Below, piece after piece: positions 14,055 to 17,704 of a stretch of DNA of 17,704 nucleotides; within the stretch, counting starts at the first letter, position 1, and every line of letters starts with the position of its first letter. The stretch spans positions 1 through 17,704 of the forward strand of contig UQQF01000041.1 in the NCBI GenBank assembly GCA_900543085.1, read 5' to 3'. The notes under the pieces are model-generated. The model saw nothing but the letters and a program-made list of their open reading frames with translations. It had not been told where the DNA came from and searched no databases. Position numbers and translations under genes: made by a program. Source of the DNA: an uncultured Eubacteriales bacterium (lineage in GTDB: Bacteria > Bacillota > Clostridia > Oscillospirales > Oscillospiraceae).

Positions 14055-15255
14055 ACGTTTCGGTGAGAATGTGCCGCTTGCCGGCATAGGAGCCACGCCA
14101 TCCGCTCTCAGGTGCGCGGACGCGCACTTCGCAGACGGCGGCAGACGCCGCCGCGCGGATGTCCGCTGCCGATACGTTGCCGACGGCGTCTATGCGCAGT
14201 CCGCAGCCTGTATCGGACGCGCTGTAGTCTATCAGGCCGGGCAGGCGAAACAGCTCGCCGTCCAGCCGCTCCATACTGTTGTCCGCGCGGCTGACGCGCT
14301 CTATGCGCCGGGTCACGCCGCCGCAGGGGCATTTGCCGGGCAAAAACCGCGTGTAGTCGCCGGTGCGGTAGCGTATCAGCGGCATGGCCTCCATGTCAAG
14401 CGTGGTTATTACCAGCTCGCCGCGCTCGCCGTCCGGCAAGCGAGCGCCGCTTTCGTCCACTATCTCGGCCAGAACGTGGTTCTCGCGCAGGTGCATACCC
14501 TCGTGCGCCTGACAGGTCACGGCTCCGCCCATGCACATCTCGCGCGAGCCGTAGTGCGGGAACAGCCGCGTGCCAAGCAGCGCCTCGATCTCCGCCAGAA
14601 CCCCTTCCGGGCAGGCGTCGCCGGAGACCAGCGCCCGCTTGAGATATAGCTCCCGGCCGTTGGAGCGCCGCCAGCGCAGCAGACTCAAAAGCGGCACGCT
14701 CATGCCTATGTAAGAGCCTGGCCGGTGCGCGTCCAGCAGCGCGTCCAGCTCTCCGAGGCTCAGTCCCACGCCCGCCCGGACGGGTCGCGCGCCCAGGCTC
14801 TCGATGGCGCGGCATATCAGCTCGCCCAGCCCGTCCCGGCCTGAGAAGGGCATGGCCACCAGGACTGCCTCGCCCGGCGCGGCCATCTCGCCTATACCGG
14901 CGGCGAAGAAGCCCACGGTGTGCTCCAGGTCGCGCTGGGTGTAGAAGATGCGCTTGGCAGGCCCGGTCGTGCCGCTGGTGGCGCCGGATATGATGCGGCG
15001 CACCTCGGCCTGCGAGGTCAGCAGCAGCCCCGGCGCGTTGGCGCTCAGCTGCTGCGCCGTGGTGAAGGGCAGGGAGGACAGCTCGTCCAGGCTCTCGAGC
15101 CTCTCGGGCAGGCCGCGATAGAAGCCGCCGCGCGCCCTCTCCCGCGCCAGGAGCGCGTTGAGCCTGCGCAGCTGCAAATCCTCAAGAACGGGACGGCTCA
15201 GCTCCGGCAAGTCCTCCACGGCGCATATCCAGTTTTCAAGCCGCGTGCGCTTCAT
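14053..15255 (-). CDS. AMP-dependent CoA ligase-like protein (phenylacetate-CoA ligase superfamily; DVU_1553-like)
   Basis: A 400-residue adenylate-forming protein, related to phenylacetate-CoA ligase. The family activates a carboxylate with ATP to an acyl-AMP and then usually transfers it to CoA. The ATP-binding P-loop SGATSGTTGPAKR (residues 90-102), the HYGSREMCMGG motif (about 234-244) and LIRYRTGDYTRF (about 306-317) are all present. It is slightly shorter than PaaK (about 430 residues), and the C-terminal lid looks reduced, with no clear catalytic Lys region, so full thioesterification is uncertain. Its ATG overlaps the stop of the radical SAM gene by 4 bases (ATGA), so it is the last gene of that operon. 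It matches the ligase of the DVU_1553-1557 type cluster; the acid it activates is unknown. Confidence 0.85.
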   Translation of the reverse strand: MKRTRLENWICAVEDLPELSRPVLEDLQLRRLNALLARERARGGFYRGLPERLESLDELSSLPFTTAQQLSANAPGLLLTSQAEVRRIISGATSGTTGPAKRIFYTQRDLEHTVGFFAAGIGEMAAPGEAVLVAMPFSGRDGLGELICRAIESLGARPVRAGVGLSLGELDALLDAHRPGSYIGMSVPLLSLLRWRRSNGRELYLKRALVSGDACPEGVLAEIEALLGTRLFPHYGSREMCMGGAVTCQAHEGMHLRENHVLAEIVDESGARLPDGERGELVITTLDMEAMPLIRYRTGDYTRFLPGKCPCGGVTRRIERVSRADNSMERLDGELFRLPGLIDYSASDTGCGLRIDAVGNVSAADIRAAASAAVCEVRVRAPESGWRGSYAGKRHILTET

Positions 15256-16553
15256 TTCCGGTAGAGCGCGCGTCCGTCGCGCGACGTGAGGTTGTAGGCG
15301 CAGAAGGGCACCAGGCCGCGCGCCGAGTCCACCTCGTTTATGTAGCAGCGCCGTAGCCGCTGCAAGTCCAGGTTGTCCGCGTCCTGGAACACCATGCCCG
15401 AGACGGTGAACACGCGCTCGTTGGCGTCGCGCAGGAAGGCGTCAAAGCCGTCCTCGGCCTCGTGCGGCTCGGGCGCGCCCCAGCGTCCGGCGACGAAGTC
15501 GCGCGCCTCGCTGCTCTTTTTGCAGCAGCAGCTCTCGCGCCTGGGCAGGGCGCGCAGCTCCCCGCCGCCCAGCCGTCGGTAGCTGGCGTGGAAGGAGCAG
15601 TAGGCGCTTTCCGCGCCGCCTCCGGCGAAGTCCGACGCGCGCATCAGACCGCCGGTCTGCGCTTCTATCTCACGCAGGACGCGCGGTATGGTCAGCCGCA
15701 GTTCAGGCTCCGGCAGCTCGCAGCGGCCGAAGTAGCTGACGGGCTGGAAGTGCACTCCGCGCACGCCGGGGGCGTTCTCCAGCGCGAAGCGGAGAATGTC
15801 GCCTATCTCGTCCACGTTCACGCCCGGAGCCAGGGTGGGAACCAGCACCACCGGCAGTCCGGCCTCGCGGCAGCGCGCTATGGCGTGCCGCTTCACCTCG
15901 AGCAGCGGACGGCCGCGAAGCGCCGTGTACGTCTCATCCCTCAGCCCGTCGAACTGCAAAAACGCGCAGGAGACGCCCGCAGCGCGCAGCAGCGCGGCGT
16001 AGCCCGGCTCATCCGCGAGGCGCAGCCCGTTGGTGTTGAGCTGGAAGAAGCTAAAGCCGCGCTCCCGCCCCAGGCGGACTATCTCCGGCAGGTCGTCCCT
16101 CACGGTCGGCTCGCCGCCGGAGAGCTGGATGTTGAACGGACCTCCCCGCGCCATGAGCATGTCGTACTGCGCGGCTATCTCCTCCAGGCTCAGGTCGCGC
16201 CCCTCACCCCCGGCGGAGGCGAAGCAGACCGGGCAGCGCAGGTTGCAGCGCTCCGTCAGCTCCAGCAGCACGCAGCAAGCCGCGCTCTCGTGGCCCTCGC
16301 ACAGGCCGCAGTCGTAGGGGCAGCCGCGCTCTGCGGGCGTCGTGACGCCCGGGGCGTTGCCGCCGCCGGGGGCGGTGTCCCACTTGAGGTAGTCCACGAT
16401 GCCGCCCTCCCAGATGAGCGTGTCAAACTCGCCGTGCTCCGGGCAGCTCTTGAGCATGTGTATGTACCCGTCGTCGCCCACGGCCTTGGCGGCGGGGACG
16501 ACGCGCAGGCAGACCGGGCACACGCTCTCGGTCTCGGCAAAGCGCTTGTACAT
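15252..16553 (-). CDS. trsS: Radical SAM protein, TrsS-like
   Basis: A 433-residue radical S-adenosylmethionine enzyme. The cluster motif CNLRCPVC (Cys 103, 107, 110) and the SAM-contact motif LSGGEPT (144-150) are intact. Upstream are a CPVC...C site (Cys 12, 15, 37) that could bind a single metal, and GCPYDCGLC (Cys 78, 82, 85). Downstream are CCCKKS and VPFCAYN, which suggest an extra cluster domain. This N- and C-terminal Cys architecture resembles the MJ0619/tetraether-synthase branch, whose members act on unactivated C-H bonds; the substrate here is unknown. The ATG at 16553 overlaps the stop of the preceding gene (TGATG) and has a GAGGTGAGGGG site. The NCBI family name is 'radical SAM (seleno)protein TrsS'. 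No in-frame TGA occurs, so this copy is the Cys form. Confidence 0.86.
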   Translation of the reverse strand: MYKRFAETESVCPVCLRVVPAAKAVGDDGYIHMLKSCPEHGEFDTLIWEGGIVDYLKWDTAPGGGNAPGVTTPAERGCPYDCGLCEGHESAACCVLLELTERCNLRCPVCFASAGGEGRDLSLEEIAAQYDMLMARGGPFNIQLSGGEPTVRDDLPEIVRLGRERGFSFFQLNTNGLRLADEPGYAALLRAAGVSCAFLQFDGLRDETYTALRGRPLLEVKRHAIARCREAGLPVVLVPTLAPGVNVDEIGDILRFALENAPGVRGVHFQPVSYFGRCELPEPELRLTIPRVLREIEAQTGGLMRASDFAGGGAESAYCSFHASYRRLGGGELRALPRRESCCCKKSSEARDFVAGRWGAPEPHEAEDGFDAFLRDANERVFTVSGMVFQDADNLDLQRLRRCYINEVDSARGLVPFCAYNLTSRDGRALYRK

Positions 16554-16960
16554 CAGGCAAGACCCCTCACCTCGAGCAGCTCCACGCACTTCTCGTAGGA
16601 GTCCATTATGACTCCGGGACAGATCGTCAGCATGTTCTGCGGCTCCCCGCGCTCGATGTTCTCGCAGTTCTCCCCGCCGTACTGCGCCGTGCGGGCTTTG
16701 AACCACTCGTGGTATTCGCCTATCAGCTTTATCCTCTCCTCGGCGTCCAGCTCCCGCGCCAGCAGGCTCAGGAAGCAGACCCCGCCGCTCAGCGCGCCGC
16801 AGGGGCCGCCGGACCAGGCAAAGCCTCCGCACAGGCCGCGCACGGCCTGCACCAGATCCGGATTCTCCTTCCCCTCGGCGTCCAGAGCCAGCTGAACCAT
16901 TATCTGCGCGCAGTAAAGCCCCTCGCGCTCAAGATCGAGTATGCGGTCAAACGCGTCCAT
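16553..16960 (-). CDS. C-GCAxxG-C-C family redox protein (DVU_1555-like)
   Basis: A 135-residue soluble protein of the C_GCAxxG_C_C family (PF09719). It shows the spaced Cys set of the family: Cys17 (GLYCAQ), Cys44 (LCGGF), the core CGALSGG (Cys54) and Cys62, with later Cys near 98 and in TICPG near 113. Family members are small helical proteins thought to bind a cofactor or metal centre or act in redox steps; no reaction is established. Start: GAGGAGG lies five bases before the ATG. The stop overlaps the radical SAM start (TGATG), which couples their translation and suggests that the two proteins work together, perhaps as an electron donor and radical enzyme. Confidence 0.85.
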   Translation of the reverse strand: MDAFDRILDLEREGLYCAQIMVQLALDAEGKENPDLVQAVRGLCGGFAWSGGPCGALSGGVCFLSLLARELDAEERIKLIGEYHEWFKARTAQYGGENCENIERGEPQNMLTICPGVIMDSYEKCVELLEVRGLA

Positions 16961-17000
16961 ATTATCCTCCTCTCAAAAGTTGAACTCCGGGCGGCGCCTG

Positions 17001-17543
17001 TCACGCCTCACGCCGCGCTCGCTCCTTCCGCAGCACCGCCGCGAGATAGCGGCAGTCGCGCCCGCTCACGCCCTCGGGCGGCAGCCCGGCCTCGCCGCGC
17101 CAGACGGCGGCGAGGTAGTATTCCCGCCACTCGCGCGTCGCGTCCTCTACACACTCGAGCGCAAAACCCGCGTCCCGCGCGAGCGCGCGAAGGGCGTCCT
17201 CGCCGCCGGGCACCACGTCGGAGTACATCAGCACCCCTCCGGGCGTGAGCAGTCCGTGCGCCGCCGCGAGCGCGCGCGGCACGTCGCCGGTCAGCAGGAA
17301 CACGCACTGGCTCAGCGCCGCGTCAAAACTGCCCGGCTCAAACGGCAGCGCAAATATGTCGCCGTACTCGACGCCGCCGCCAGGACTTATGTCAACTCCG
17401 ACCGCGTCATAGCCCAGCCCCCGCAGCAGTCTCACGCCGTCCCCGTCGCCCGCGCCGAGGTCGATAACCCTCCCCGGCGGCGCAAGCCCGGCGAGCGATA
17501 TCAAACTTCTCGTGGCGGACTCCCCGCCGGGGTGTTTTTCCAT
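17001..17543 (-). CDS. trsM: SAM-dependent methyltransferase (DVU_1556/TrsM-like)
   Basis: A 180-residue class I methyltransferase. Motif I VIDLGAGDGDG (26-36) binds SAM, Asp51 ends the second strand (AVGVDIS), GDIFALPF (61-68) is the adenine-contact region, and FDAALSQCVFLL and LTPGGVLMYSDV follow as motifs IV-VI of Methyltransf_11-type proteins. The start HPGG is the family-like opening (PGG before the first helix). The ATG at 17543 is chosen because GGAGG sits five bases upstream; a GTG at 17555 would overlap that site. It is the first gene of the minus-strand cluster in view, 40 bases before the C-GCAxxG-C-C gene. Methyl acceptor unknown. NCBI calls relatives DVU_1556 family / TrsM; I use the symbol on that memory and on the matching neighbours. 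Confidence 0.8.
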   Translation of the reverse strand: MEKHPGGESATRSLISLAGLAPPGRVIDLGAGDGDGVRLLRGLGYDAVGVDISPGGGVEYGDIFALPFEPGSFDAALSQCVFLLTGDVPRALAAAHGLLTPGGVLMYSDVVPGGEDALRALARDAGFALECVEDATREWREYYLAAVWRGEAGLPPEGVSGRDCRYLAAVLRKERARREA

Positions 17544-17585
17544 GGCGACCTCCACATCTGTCTATTTTACCTTTAATGTCATTTC

Positions 17586-17627
17586 CTGAGGGATTTCTTT
17601 TTGTCTTGTCAAAAAGAAACCCCTCAG
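17586..17627. repeat. Long inverted repeat upstream of the methyltransferase operon
   Basis: CTGAGGGATTTCTTTTTG (17586-17603) pairs with its complement at 17610-17627 with one mismatch, giving an 18-bp stem with a six-base loop (TCTTGT). No T-run follows on either strand. It may be a terminator-like hairpin for a gene beyond the window, or a dispersed palindromic element. Bases 17628-17704 hold nothing that I can assign. Confidence 0.6.
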
Positions 17628-17704
17628 ACTCCGCGTCGTCGCAATCTGCGTATCCTTCGCTTCCGGGCAAGCCCGAAAGCTCAGTCACTCCGATGCTCCT
17701 CCTT

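Noticed and set aside
16554..16832. Extended N-terminus for the radical SAM protein
   Set aside because: It overlaps the C-GCAxxG-C-C gene in another frame and is Arg/Ala-rich; the overlap start at 16553 has a ribosome site and begins with the family CPVC region.
17407..17688. A 93-codon minus-strand open frame overlapping the methyltransferase start
   Set aside because: Its second half is the methyltransferase gene in another frame and its first half runs through the inverted repeat; no domain is visible.
1..17704. CRISPR array, tRNA, rRNA, insertion sequence or prophage
   Set aside because: No regularly spaced repeats, no cloverleaf or CCA ends that I could see, and no transposase, integrase or phage genes.

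Overview
The window is a GC-rich stretch of an anaerobic Firmicute, probably a gut clostridium of the Oscillospirales type. This rests on the 2-hydroxyacyl-CoA dehydratase-family and radical-SAM genes, strong AGGAGG ribosome sites, sigma-A type TTGACA/TATAAT promoters in AT-rich gaps, and a LytR-CpsA-Psr envelope protein. No lineage marker (rRNA, tRNA, ribosomal protein) is present, so the placement is an inference. I see no transposase, integrase, phage gene or CRISPR array.

Layout. (1) 1-1785: the 3' end of an ABC transporter ATPase, then a TrpX-type lipoprotein binding protein closed by a strong terminator. (2) 1786-5550: an AT-rich regulatory gap with a consensus promoter, an upstream dyad and an attenuator-like leader, then a tight four-gene operon. 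Its genes are two 2-hydroxyacyl-CoA dehydratase-family subunits, a 52-residue membrane mini-protein and a small zinc-ribbon protein. (3) 5560-7126: a consensus promoter and a structured leader ending in a strong terminator before a MATE efflux gene; this is a good candidate for a guanidine-IV (mepA-type) riboswitch. (4) 7161-8380: an orphan EIIC-like membrane protein with its own promoter and palindrome. (5) 8381-9023: a small secreted protein. (6) 9070-11246: an aldo/keto reductase with a degenerate iron-sulfur tail, divergent from a LysR regulator that has a dyad at its promoter. (7) 11222-12487: an XRE-type regulator coupled to a GNAT acetyltransferase, autoregulated by the look of its promoter. 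(8) 12520-14054: a divergent LCP-family envelope protein. (9) 17543 down to 14053, minus strand: a four-gene operon of methyltransferase, C-GCAxxG-C-C protein, radical SAM protein and AMP-dependent CoA ligase-like protein.

The last operon matches in content and order a conserved but functionally unassigned cluster that I know from NCBI family names as DVU_1556 / DVU_1555 / TrsS / DVU_1553. Three of its genes are joined by stop/start overlaps, so they are probably made together. It is the best candidate for an uncharacterised biochemical system here. The dehydratase operon is second: it has two catalytic-type subunits and two unknown small proteins, and no activator ATPase in view. Family assignments are from reading the sequences; no database search was run.
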